Source: Strigamia acuminata (Eukaryota > Arthropoda > Chilopoda > Geophilomorpha > Linotaeniidae). From it: a stretch of DNA of 64,000 nucleotides. The stretch covers positions 1,366,501 through 1,430,500 of the forward strand of contig OX442320.1 in NCBI GenBank assembly GCA_949358305.1, in the 5' to 3' direction. Positions 12,055 to 22,400 of this stretch are shown here, one piece after another. The translations under genes were made by a program, and so were the position numbers. Positions within the stretch are counted from its first letter, which is position 1; the number at the start of each line of letters is the position of its first letter. Under the pieces are notes generated by a model. It searched no databases. It saw nothing but the letters and a program-made list of their open reading frames with translations, and was not told the DNA's origin.

Positions 12055-12514
12055 TGATGAGGTAAAACGGTCCTGTGGCTCTCGGAAATCAGTGGAAACG
12101 CAATTACAAAGTGCGGTTAATTCGCAACACGCGACCGCCATCTTTATTCACCGTGAGAACATAAAACAGTGGTCTGGGTTGAGGCTATATAATCTCAACC
12201 TTGATTACAGATCAACAAGGAGAACAAATCTATTATCACAATTGAATAGATTTATTCTTTACAATAAAACATAGGCTAAAGTAATGGATAAACAATACCA
12301 AACATAACTAAAGTATCGTCGCTTAACAAGCAGACGACGGGAACGCACGTTATCAAGTCGACACAGCCAATTGCGGTACAGAACAAGCTTATAGATAAAA
12401 ATCAAATCAATTGGCTGACCATTCGTAACAATACAAGAAGTAACGCGCTTATTGTGCCTACTCGGAAATGCACAACAAATATGATTATCGCAAATAATTC
12501 ATCGCAAACCAACA
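12055..12514 (-). repeat. Copia A1 3' LTR
   Basis: 460 bp. In element orientation it starts TGTTGGTTTGCGATG and ends TTTACCTCATCA. It contains a TATATAG box and, near its 3' part, AATAAAGATGGCGG, where a poly(A) signal overlaps a YY1-like site (12135-12148 on the plus strand). The polypurine tract GAAGGGGGATT adjoins it on the internal side (12515-12525). Confidence 0.95.
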
Positions 12515-12531
12515 AATCCCCCTTCGATGAA

Positions 12532-15500
12532 CTACTTTGCCGCTACAAAAATATGCTCGCACAATGCATCTAGTTTTGCGCGAGACAGCCACTTGGTCAT
12601 AAGATCGGCCACATTAAGGGTTCCCGGGATGTGTCTGATTCGAAAGACACCCTTTTCAAACCAGTCGCGCACGAAGTGTAGTTTAACATCTATGTGTTTG
12701 TTTGCGCGATTCTCTATGCGATTCTTCGCATATTGGATCGCTGGCATTGAGTCAGCGTATACACACGGTATTTGCCGGTTAAACCCATCCATCATCACGT
12801 CAGCACCAAATATGCGCTCTAACCAAATTATTTCCTTCACACCGTCTACCACCGCCAAGAATTCGCTCTCCATAATGGAAAGTGCAGTGATGGTCTGCTT
12901 ATGGCAGTTCCAAGAGATCGGGACGCCTCCCAGGTAGATGATGTGCCCACCAAAGCTCCGACGTTTGTCCTGGTCTAATGCGAAGGACGCATCCGTATAA
13001 ACGGTCAAGTTTTCACTTTGACAGTTTCCAAGATTGATGGAATAATTTGGCGTATTCCCTAGGTATCGCAAGATTTGGAGCAGCATATTCACGTGTCGAG
13101 TCGAGTGAGTCTCGTTGTATTGAGACAACACTATCACCGAAAACAGAATATCGGGTCTTGTACGACTTGCGATGAAAAGCAAACTGCCGACAAGAGACCG
13201 ATACGGAAAACCCGAATTGACACGTTCCCCCGTTTGAACCTTTTGGATCATGGTGCCTGGGGTGCCAGGTACTCTAACACGATGACAAGAGTCGATCCCA
13301 TATTGCTTGCACAACTTCGCAATATAAGCGCGTTGATGAATAAAGATATTCTCCCCGTCCCTACAAAACTCTATCCCTAACAAAAGGGTGACGGGGCCCA
13401 AATTGACAATCTCAAATGATTGTTGAATCCAATCCAAAACGCACTCCTCTGCTATGTTGTCTTTTGAAAACAATACAATGTCATCGACATAGAAAATAAG
13501 TATAGCGTCAGTCCCCAAGCTATACACGCAATTGAGACCCAAGACCGGTTCAAATCCAATTTCAATCAGCTGGTCGTGGAGTCGCTGGTACCACATACGA
13601 CCAGACTGGTGAAGTCCGTAAAGAGATTTTCTCAATTCCCAACATTTGTGTTGGTTTTCAGATGTTCGATATCCCTTTGGAATATGGATATATTGCACTT
13701 CGTCGAGGTCCCCATATAAATATGCGGCCTTGATGTCGAGGTGTACGTCACGCCAGCCCCTCAGTACCACTAAGATACAAAAGAACATCATGACTAACAC
13801 AAAATTGACTACCGGGGAAAATACCTCAGTAAAGTCAATGCCCGGCTTTTGCTTAAAGCCCTGTGCAACAAGACGAGCACGATATCTTCTAATCGTACCC
13901 GTGTGATCTCTTTTTAACTTGTAAATCCATTTTGATCCCAATAAGGTTTTGTCTTTAACCTGGTCTTTGTCGACTTCGACATAAACCTCACGTTCTTTGA
14001 AAATGTTTATTTCGTCCTCCATTGCGTTTTCCCAATCTGGTTTACTAACTCCCGTTACGGCCTCCTCATACGTGTCTGGCTCGACAGAGCAGCAACCAGC
14101 AAAACCAATAGTGACATCTTTGAAATTAAACAATTCTGATCTGTATTCGTATCCCTCGGTTTTACACCAACGAACAACCTCAACACGGCTGCGGAGCTTC
14201 TCGTGCTTTGGTGTGATGTACCAAACATCAACTTTCCCAGCTGTTGCCCCACTTTGGCGTACAGTCTGTCGTCTTTGCCATAAAGTCATGTCTAAAGGCA
14301 ACAATTCACTAGTTGAAGCTGTACGTTCGCCAGTGTCTTTCCCTTTTCTAGGCGGGTTGCGACGAGGGAGTGTAGGCGACAATTGAGGTGATAACTGAGG
14401 ACTTGCGTCCGGGTCCTCAACTTCCTCGCTTTCATCTTCGTCGTCGGGATAAATGTTGAAGAAATCCCTATTATCCCCCTTCGCCCCACCGATTTCGTCA
14501 TCATTTATAACATTTAAATCCCCAATGATGTATTGCATTGCATCAACATAGTTGAAATCCTCAGGTGCCCCACCCTCAACGGGGTCTTCTTCCCCTTCTC
14601 CTTCAGGATATTCGGGTATGGGGTCGCCGTGGACACTATCTGTCTCCGAGACAGAGTCATCAAAAGAATCCTCACCCGACGAGTCTGAATCGTCAGTGAA
14701 AGGCGAGGGAGTCAGTTGGGGATTCTGGAGATTTTCATACCAGAAATTCTGTTCTAGAATTTTAACATGCTTAGAGAGGAAAACTTGGTTTCTATTCGGA
14801 TCCCAAATCCGATACCCACGAGTGGTAGAGGCGTATCCAATCAAAGCCCCCGCCCATGCTCTTTCTTGCAATTTTCCAGCTCTGGTTTGTGAAGGGACAT
14901 GTACATAAGTCAATGCACCAATGCACTTGACGTGGCGTAAAGACAATTTCTTATTGAAAAACACATTATAAGGTGTCCTCCCACCCAATCCCGCATGCGG
15001 AAACCGGTTCTTTAAATAAACGACAGAAACTGCGAGTTCTGCCCACAGGGATGGAGGAAGACTATTTTCAATCATTAAAGCTCTGATGCCACCAAGAATG
15101 GTCCGGTTCGTTCTTTCAGCGACCGAGTTCATCTCAGGGCTGTATGCGTTCGTTCGCATACACTTCAGTCCAATGCTACTGGCATATTCATCCCATTGTT
15201 TGGATACAAATTCCCCTCCATTGTCAGTTTTAATTGACTTGACTTTCCTAGAAGTCGTTCTTTCAATTTCGGTTAACCACTTCTTAAAATGGCCCAAAAC
15301 TTCGCTCTTTTTCTTCATAATCACGATCCACATTAATCGTGAGAAGTCATCGACCATGACCAAATAGTAGTACGCCCCACCTATGCTCTTAACTGGTGAA
15401 GGGCCCCACACGTCTAAATGGACGATTTCTAAAATCCCTTTGGTCGAAATGTTCGCAATGGGGGGAAAACTGGCACGTGTGCTTTTCGCCCTCGAACAAG

Positions 15501-17367
15501 CATCACAACTCGACAATTCCGTGTTGGACAACTTTAAACCAAATACTTCGGTAGATTTGTTCAATAATGCAATTCCCTTCGCATTAAGGTGTCCCATACG
15601 AGAGTGCCAGATGTCCATCGTTTGGGGTTTGTCTGGTTTAATGGAAGCATCCTTTCCATCTACAACCCCATTTCCATTTGTTAAATTGTTTTGCACCATT
15701 GTTTTCAAAATTTTCGCATTCTTGGGCCTATTGCCCTTGCTTGCCACTAAGCTAGTCTGTGTGTCGGTTAAAACACTCGATTGTTGATTCGAAATTTCCA
15801 TACTCGCATTGTTTGCAACGATCGCTGGCGCATTATTCGCAGTTTTCGCTTGCCCCTTATTCGCAGGTACAGGTTTCCCTGATTTACTCAAATTTTGGGT
15901 TAATGCGGTCTTAAAATTTAAATGGGTTAGTAAAGGATCAACAATTTCTCCACCCTTTAAAGGTGGACTAGATGCCACTGTTGCACTCTGTTGCGCAGAC
16001 AATGCAACAGTGTTTACAGAATTTTTAGGATTAATTCGACAATTGACCTTGTACATTCTATCACTCGTACGTATCGCAGTGATAGAAGGATCATCAATTG
16101 TCACATCATAAATAAACATTTTACCATTTTTAACCATTGTCGTAGCCCCAGCTTCGTCCGTGCGACCTAAAGAAATTAAATTCTTTTTGAAGTTGGGTGC
16201 ATAATAAACGTTCTTCAACGTCAGTTCACGTGTACGTTGTCCATGAATCGAGATTAATGTCACATTTCCGATGCCCTCGATTTTCGACTTTCCGTCGCCT
16301 TGTTGCACAGAATAACCAGTTAATGGTTTAAAGTCCGAAAACCAGGATTTGTTAAACGAAAAATGGTCCGTCGCACCTGTGTCGACGTACCATTGCGAAT
16401 CGTAGTTCGCATGTGATAATAACGACACTGCAACCGGAGGTTGCTCCTGACAAATCGCTGCAGAGAAGTAAGACACGGGGGAATCGCTGAAAATGTCCAT
16501 TTGTGTGACGGCGGCCTTCTGCTGGCCTTTTCCACGATTTTTCCCTCGTTGACTTCCCCTGCTGAACTGTCCTATCGGGTTTCCTCTCGCAGCACCTTGT
16601 TGCTGTTTAGGTGGAGAAGGGCATTCCCGGGCGAAGTGGTTGGTTCCACCACAATTAAAGCAGACACGTGGAGAACCGGAGACATTTCCACCCCGGCCAC
16701 GTTGCCATCTGCCTTTGGTGAAATAGGCACTTGCATTATCCACCATGCCTGCAGGAACCCCAAACTCATCTGTTTGTTCATAAAGGCGATTATATTCGCC
16801 TAATAATCGTTCTTTGACGGCCTTGGACGTGAATTCTGGGTCTCCCCAGTGGTAGACAGTCTGCTTGACCGTTTCGTATTGATGTGGCAGCAGATCCAGG
16901 TACTGAAAAGCCAGGAATTCGTCAGAAATGTCCACTTGGATGTCCTTTAACTCCAGGGCTTTCCTGTCAACTCTTGCCAAGAAGACCATCATCTCTTCTT
17001 GCTCATGGAGTTTCAACATGAGAAATTCGCGACGAAGCCGGGCTTTGCGTGCCCTGGTAGTGGGCTGGTAAGCTGCTTTGAGCGCTTCCCAAACCTCTTT
17101 GGCCCCTTCGTGTGCCACAGCCACTACCTGTTGGGCTTTTCCACAAGCCAGACAAATGGTGGAGCGCGCTTTCTCCTCGCGCTTGTCAAACTCCCTGATT
17201 TCTTTCGCAGAAGCCGTGGCTGGCAAGGCTTTCTCCTTGCCAGTCACGTGGCCCCAAACTCCATACGACTGCAAAAGGAGTTGTATTTGGACACTCCAAG
17301 TCGAATAATTAGTCCCATTCAGTTTTTCCACATCCTTGTAATCGTCACGACGATCCCAACTTGCCAT
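12532..17367 (-). CDS. Copia A1 Gag-Pol polyprotein, intact
   Basis: About 1611 residues from the ATG at 17367 (MASWDRRDDY); an ATG ten codons upstream is also possible, but this start matches that of family D. Approximate residue positions counted from 17397: Gag (UBN2/DUF4219 type) 20-220; zinc knuckle CFNCGGTNHFAREC at 245; protease active site DTGATDH at 338; GAG-pre-integrase motif IWHSRMGH at 592; integrase D (LDVWGP) at 657, D (TDNGGEF) at 721 and E (SVAERTN) at 759; reverse transcriptase from 1150 with the catalytic YVDD at 1302; RNase H beginning YTDAS at 1465 and reaching HIDVKLHF at 1567. All catalytic residues are present and there is no stop or frameshift. An intact Ty1/copia enzyme set, about 1600 residues, is normal for the family. 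Only its 5' LTR and leader junction are damaged. Confidence 0.96.
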   Translation of the reverse strand: MASWDRRDDYKDVEKLNGTNYSTWSVQIQLLLQSYGVWGHVTGKEKALPATASAKEIREFDKREEKARSTICLACGKAQQVVAVAHEGAKEVWEALKAAYQPTTRARKARLRREFLMLKLHEQEEMMVFLARVDRKALELKDIQVDISDEFLAFQYLDLLPHQYETVKQTVYHWGDPEFTSKAVKERLLGEYNRLYEQTDEFGVPAGMVDNASAYFTKGRWQRGRGGNVSGSPRVCFNCGGTNHFARECPSPPKQQQGAARGNPIGQFSRGSQRGKNRGKGQQKAAVTQMDIFSDSPVSYFSAAICQEQPPVAVSLLSHANYDSQWYVDTGATDHFSFNKSWFSDFKPLTGYSVQQGDGKSKIEGIGNVTLISIHGQRTRELTLKNVYYAPNFKKNLISLGRTDEAGATTMVKNGKMFIYDVTIDDPSITAIRTSDRMYKVNCRINPKNSVNTVALSAQQSATVASSPPLKGGEIVDPLLTHLNFKTALTQNLSKSGKPVPANKGQAKTANNAPAIVANNASMEISNQQSSVLTDTQTSLVASKGNRPKNAKILKTMVQNNLTNGNGVVDGKDASIKPDKPQTMDIWHSRMGHLNAKGIALLNKSTEVFGLKLSNTELSSCDACSRAKSTRASFPPIANISTKGILEIVHLDVWGPSPVKSIGGAYYYLVMVDDFSRLMWIVIMKKKSEVLGHFKKWLTEIERTTSRKVKSIKTDNGGEFVSKQWDEYASSIGLKCMRTNAYSPEMNSVAERTNRTILGGIRALMIENSLPPSLWAELAVSVVYLKNRFPHAGLGGRTPYNVFFNKKLSLRHVKCIGALTYVHVPSQTRAGKLQERAWAGALIGYASTTRGYRIWDPNRNQVFLSKHVKILEQNFWYENLQNPQLTPSPFTDDSDSSGEDSFDDSVSETDSVHGDPIPEYPEGEGEEDPVEGGAPEDFNYVDAMQYIIGDLNVINDDEIGGAKGDNRDFFNIYPDDEDESEEVEDPDASPQLSPQLSPTLPRRNPPRKGKDTGERTASTSELLPLDMTLWQRRQTVRQSGATAGKVDVWYITPKHEKLRSRVEVVRWCKTEGYEYRSELFNFKDVTIGFAGCCSVEPDTYEEAVTGVSKPDWENAMEDEINIFKEREVYVEVDKDQVKDKTLLGSKWIYKLKRDHTGTIRRYRARLVAQGFKQKPGIDFTEVFSPVVNFVLVMMFFCILVVLRGWRDVHLDIKAAYLYGDLDEVQYIHIPKGYRTSENQHKCWELRKSLYGLHQSGRMWYQRLHDQLIEIGFEPVLGLNCVYSLGTDAILIFYVDDIVLFSKDNIAEECVLDWIQQSFEIVNLGPVTLLLGIEFCRDGENIFIHQRAYIAKLCKQYGIDSCHRVRVPGTPGTMIQKVQTGERVNSGFPYRSLVGSLLFIASRTRPDILFSVIVLSQYNETHSTRHVNMLLQILRYLGNTPNYSINLGNCQSENLTVYTDASFALDQDKRRSFGGHIIYLGGVPISWNCHKQTITALSIMESEFLAVVDGVKEIIWLERIFGADVMMDGFNRQIPCVYADSMPAIQYAKNRIENRANKHIDVKLHFVRDWFEKGVFRIRHIPGTLNVADLMTKWLSRAKLDALCEHIFVAAK

Positions 17368-18162
17368 GTTGAGAAAATTCGGCGAAAACAGAAGCACGAA
17401 TCACTTTTCACAAAAAAATTCACAAATTCCCGCAGGAAAAACACAAATATTCACAATGCACGTGAATATGGCGCACGGAGAAGCAATTTGCCCCCAAAAA
17501 TTGAAGGCGAAATAATTTTACACTTCCCAAGGGGCACCTCAATAAGTGAGATGAAAAACCCAAATCTGGTCGCCCTACTAGCTTCCGACCGGCCCACCTG
17601 GGGGACGCGGGACGACTAGTTGGCCACGGACAAGCCCAGACTGGAATGAGACTGTACTGGGGCGACTGCCCGAAGGGTACAGAATATTCTAAGTGACCCG
17701 ACACAAAAACCTTAATAAATAACAGAGTTTCACGAGAAAAATTCGAAAAATACAGTTTTTGGTGTGAAGTTGGCCAGTTACGGGTTCCACGCGTCGTAAC
17801 TGGTTCCCACGCTGGATTAAACGTCGGCTTCACGTTGTGTTCGCACGGAATCGGCTGACGTGCAGTCCGCGTACACACATCCGTGTAAGCGCGGAGAAAA
17901 TCGTCGTAGCGCCCGTCTGCGCCTTCGTACTCGCTTTCCTGGTGCGAGATACGGAAACAATTGCCCACACACACGCTTATCGTGTGCAGGACTTCTCGGT
18001 GAATCAAATCGTCGTTTTTCCGTCTATTTTTGACGAAAAATGGCCGCCGTAACAAAATCGTCGATTCACGGTGATTTCTCGAAAAAAAATGACGGTTTTG
18101 GGACGTTTCTGTGCTCCAAAATACCGTCCTGTCGACGTATTCCGTTGTAGAATCGTCGAGCG
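17368..18162 (-). other. Copia A1 5' leader
   Basis: Untranslated leader between the gag ATG and the LTR. The junction with the LTR (18162/18163) reads LTR-CATCA then CGCTCGACG in element orientation, and no tRNA primer-binding site is present there, unlike families B, C, D and E. It holds the leader block shared with the other Copia families (17671-17700), a CCACCTGGGG motif (17594) and a small CTCA-ATAAG-TGAG hairpin (near 17537) shared with D. A 211-codon frame on the element's strand (18055-17420) is open but not recognisable. Confidence 0.7.
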
Positions 18163-18536
18163 TGATGAGGTAAAACGGTCCTGTGGCTCTCGGAAATCAG
18201 TGGAAACGCAATTACAAAGTGCGGTTAATTCGCAACACGCGACCGCCATCTTTATTCACCGTGAGAACATAAAACAGTGGTCTGGGTTGAGGCTATATAA
18301 TCTCAACCTTGATTACAGATCAACAAGGAGAACAAATCTATTATCACAATTGAATAGATTTATTCTTTACAATAAAACATAGGCTAAAGTAATGGATAAA
18401 CAATACCAAACATAACTAAAGTATCGTCGCTTAACAAGCAGACGACGGGAACGCACGTTATCAAGTCGACACAGCCAATTGCGGTACAGAACAAGCTTAT
18501 AGATAAAAATCAAATCAATTGGCTGACCATTCGTAA
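18163..18536 (-). repeat. Copia A LTR, truncated at its U3 side
   Basis: 374 of 460 bp. It begins with the exact LTR end TGATGAGG and breaks after GTAA at 18536, where the tRNA copy begins; the bases CA are shared by both sides of the joint. Next to its U5 end lies TCGAGCG (18156-18162). The same seven bases precede the other partial A LTR at 54938, marking the two as duplicate copies of one junction. Confidence 0.85.
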
Positions 18537-18599
18537 CAGTGGAAGCGTGCTGGGCCCATAACCCAGAGGCCGATGGATCGAAACCATCCTCTGCTACCA
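18537..18599 (+). other. DNA copy of the initiator tRNA-Met primer (63 nt, with CCA)
   Basis: Matches nucleotides 13 to 75 of a eukaryotic initiator tRNA-Met. It shows the three G:C pairs of the anticodon stem around CAT (GGGCCCATAACCC, 18552-18564), the initiator-type T loop ATCGAAA, and an acceptor 3' strand followed by CCA at 18597-18599. Genomic tRNA genes of eukaryotes do not encode CCA, so this came from a mature tRNA. The first 12 nt are missing. It is joined through the two-base spacer AC to the exact U5 end of the Copia B LTR at 18602, the position of the primer on a cDNA end. It is not a functional tRNA gene. Confidence 0.9.
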
Positions 18600-18601
18600 A
18601 C

Positions 18602-19174
18602 TGTAGCAGAGGTGGAAACACGGCACGAAATGGTCGTGCAAAATAAAGGAAACGACGAGAAAATAGCGGCAATGGCGGCGACCGACCCGGGCGCACTTTG
18701 CCACTATACGAGGCGACGTCTGCACGACGTGCGCGGAAATGGCGATAGGAATCGCCGTGAAAGTGGTTTGCACTTATAATAGACGTGCAAAGGAAGCAAA
18801 AACGCTTATAAAACAATAAAATTTAATGGATAAACAATAAACTTACAACATAATCCAGATTTGGATGAGAAAAACGAAATGCGACTATCGGTCGCCATCT
18901 TGGAAAAGTGAATCAACATAAACGCCATCTGGCGTTAATAATTAACATCAAACTATAATCGAATTGCTAGGCATAGCAATGTGCCGTGTACATAACGACA
19001 AATAATGAGACGCATTGTGCCAATGCATACAAATACAATCGGAAATAAGAATTACGGTACGAAATATAAATAATACATCGAGATATAATAATTAATGAAT
19101 AAAATATCGAATAACATAATTAAAACATAAAGTTAGAACTCATATTGAAGTAGACGGCGCAGAACACGCCAACA
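18602..19174 (-). repeat. Copia B 3' LTR
   Basis: 573 bp. In element orientation it starts TGTTGGCGTGTTC and ends CACCTCTGCTACA. It has CCAAGATGGCGACC (plus-strand 18891-18905), the YY1-like site. The polypurine tract GGAGGGGTT adjoins its start on the internal side (19175-19183). The U5 end CCTCTGCTACA nearly copies the last bases of initiator tRNA-Met, CCTCTGCTACCA. Confidence 0.92.
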
Positions 19175-19420
19175 AACCCCTCCATACTTCAAAATGAGTT
19201 GAAGTAGAATTAAGAAGTTAAATAGAACACGGGATCTTTCGGTGTCAAATCAGAAAAAGAAAACAATAAAATTTCGGAATTATCGTGTCGGGTACTATCG
19301 TTAACATCACTTACTAAGCTCGGAATTCCCAATCTAACTACACGATAAAACCTCAAATCCGGGAAAGATAACTCAGGATTGTCCGAAAAACGATGGGAAA
19401 AATAAAGATGTCTTCATCGG
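19175..19420 (-). other. Copia B 3' untranslated region with polypurine tract
   Basis: Short non-coding stretch between the polyprotein stop and the 3' LTR. It includes the polypurine tract at its LTR edge. Nothing else is seen. Confidence 0.7.
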
Positions 19421-22400
19421 TTACTGGCAGAAGATTCCCGCGGTGAGTGTTCGGAGTCGCTCCGATCCGAGCCATTTGGTGAAAATATCTGCTACGTTCG
19501 TTTCACCGGGGACCTTCCGTAAATCGAAGCACTTTGCCAGATACCACTCCCGCAACCAGTGATACTTAACGCGAATGTGTTTGGTTTTCGCGTTCTCTAC
19601 GTCATTCGACGTAAACTGGATGGATGCTAAAGCATCCGAATAGACGAGAGGTCGAGACATGCGGTTTAGAAACGGGAGTTGAGAAAAGACGTGATCAAGC
19701 CAGTAGAGTTCCTTCACGCACTCGACGAGGGCGATGAACTCTGCTTCCATCGTCGAGCACGCGACGGAAGACTGCTTCTTGGCCGCCCACCCGATGGGGA
19801 CGTTGCCGATGTAAGTTATGAATCCCCCGAAGCTAAGAGATGTTTCGACTTCGGAGGCCCAAGAAGCGTCGGTGTATGCCCACAACTGGCTAGTCGTACA
19901 TCCGGATAATTCGATCGCGTAATCGGCCGTATTCGCGACATAACGGAGAACCTGGAGAAGGGCGCGAATATGGGTTTTGTCGTAGCAATTGTTATATTGC
20001 GATAACGCGATGACGGAGTACTGGATGTCGGGTCGAGTTCGAGAAGCCAGGAATAGCAGAGAACCGATTAACGATCGATATGGAAAATCGGATAAGTTCT
20101 CGGTGGAGCCCTTCTTCAGGGTCGTTCCTGGTGTGACGGGGACTTTAATCATCTTATCCGCTGTAATCTCGAATTTCTTCAACAACTTTTCGATGTAAGA
20201 ACGTTGGATGATAAACACCCTCCCCGCGGATCTGATGAAGTCGACGCCTAGTAATCTCGAAATTGGCCCGAGGTTAACGATCTCGAATTTCGATGAAATC
20301 AGTCGGATGATGCGATCAAGGATGTTGTCAGTCGAGTAGAACAAAACGATGTCGTCCACGTAGACAAGCATCACTGCCGACGTTCCAAAAACATACACGC
20401 AATTGCACGCGGGAAGTTTACGAAATCCGAGTCCTCGTAGCGTTTCGTCTAACTTTTCGTACCACTGACGGCCAGATTGGTGGAGACCGTACAGTGATTT
20501 AACGAGAAGCCAGACGTTATCCGGGTTCGAACAATAGGCACCGGCGGGAATTCGCATATATACTCGGTGTTCGAGCTCCCCGTAAAGGTAAGCACACTTC
20601 ACATCAAGGTGTGCGTCTTTCCAACCTTGGAGAATCACGAGGAGACAGAAGAAAAATCGGATTAATACGAAGTTCACCACCGGGCTGAAGACCTCGTCGT
20701 AGTCGACGCCGAGAGTCTGTCTGAAACCTTGCGCGACTAATCTAGCGCGGTATCTCATAATCTGTCCCGATGCGTCCGATTTTAATTTGAAAATCCACTT
20801 GCAGCCGAGTATGGTTGTATTTGCGGGTTTCGGGACTTCCTCGTAGACTCCTCTCTTCTCGAATGTCCCCAGTTCTTCACTTATGGCATCCTGCCATTGG
20901 GGGGCATCCGGGAATTTAACAGCCTCTGCATAGGAACCCGGTTCTCGGCGGCAAAAGTGCGCAACATGTCGTTGCGGTGGTGGAAGATTCGGCATCGGTG
21001 GGAGTTGATGCTCCATATTTCCAAAGAAGAAAAGATCTTCATCGTATAGAATCCCTTCAGCGTCGCAATATTTCTGAATATCGGGTTTCGAACGCAAGCG
21101 GACTCCGGGTTTCGGGAAGTAGTAAACATCGATCTTGATCTGTCCCGGAACCTGGTCTTTGCGGAGATGCTCCTCTCTAACCCAATTGCTGAAGGGGTTA
21201 TTTCCACCCACCACACGTGACTTGTACGTGGTATGAGCCGTAGGGACGATTATCGGAGCAGCAGCTATTGGATGTGTTGCCCCAGAGCCTCTTCTAACGG
21301 CTACAAATCTTGTTGGGGATCCCGGAGGTGAAGCAGTAGGAGTAGCTGTCGGTGTCGTACCCGTAGACGGTGCTGGCGTAGTAGTTGGAGTAGCTGACGG
21401 TGTCGCACCCGTCGAAGGAGGTGGCAGAGCAGCAAAGCCAGGCGGCGGGGACACTTGACGTGGTGCAGCAGTACCCTTTTGGCTGTCTGCGTCGCTATCA
21501 TCCGAATCATATTCCGTTGAAGATCCCTCATCCTCGGAATCAGAAAGAGGCGTCCATTTCGCGTATTGTACTTTGTCGTCAAACTTGACATGTGACGACG
21601 GCGTAATTGGCGTTTCGGGTTCGAGTTCAACAGTAGATTCACGATTCGGATTAGGGGCACGTTGCGTGCGTCGGAAAGATTGTCGTTCGTCGATTTGCAC
21701 ATGTATCGACTCAATCACTTTGTTATCAACCGGGTTCCACACCCGATAGCCGCGTGTTGATGTCGCATAACCGACGAGATAACCCTCCCAGGCGCGGGGT
21801 GCCAACTTGTTACGTCCAGGCGCTGTAAAGTGGACCCAGCATTTCGATCCGAGTTTACGTAGATGCCGAACCGATAATGCACGTTGTCTCCACAGAACAT
21901 ACGGGACTTCGTTCTTCAAACGTGAATGGGGGCAACGATTTTTGATGTACGCAAACGAAACCGACATTTCTGCCCAAAGTTCCTCGGGTAAACGAGTTTC
22001 GTCCAGAGTTGCTCTCATGAAGTCGGCCATTGTTCGGTTTATTCTTTCGGCCGTGCCGTTCATCTGGGGGCTCGATGGGTTCGTACGTTGACCCTGAATG
22101 CCACTTTTACGTAGATAATCGACGAATTCGTTTGATAGGAATTCGCCGCCCCGGTCCGTTCGAATTGCCTTAACTCGAGTGTCTGCCACTCGCTCGATAC
22201 GGGAAACAAAATCCTTGAAGCATTCGAAAGTCTGGGATTTTTGAGCCAGGGGAAACATCCACGTATATCGGGTTGCGTCGTCAATAATGGTGAAAATGTA
22301 TCGAGCGCCGCCGAACGAAGTGGTTTGATGTGGGCCCCACAGATCCATGTGGAGGAGATCTAACGCTTTTGTCATTATAGGACGATCATCGGGCTTGTGA

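Noticed and set aside
12527-16803. Many plus-strand frames opposite the A1 polyprotein
   Set aside because: Antisense shadows of the coding strand; the same shadows recur opposite every A copy.
18537-18599. Functional tRNA-Met gene
   Set aside because: It lacks the first 12 nt of the tRNA, encodes the CCA end, and is fused directly to LTR ends; it is a copy of a primer, not a gene.
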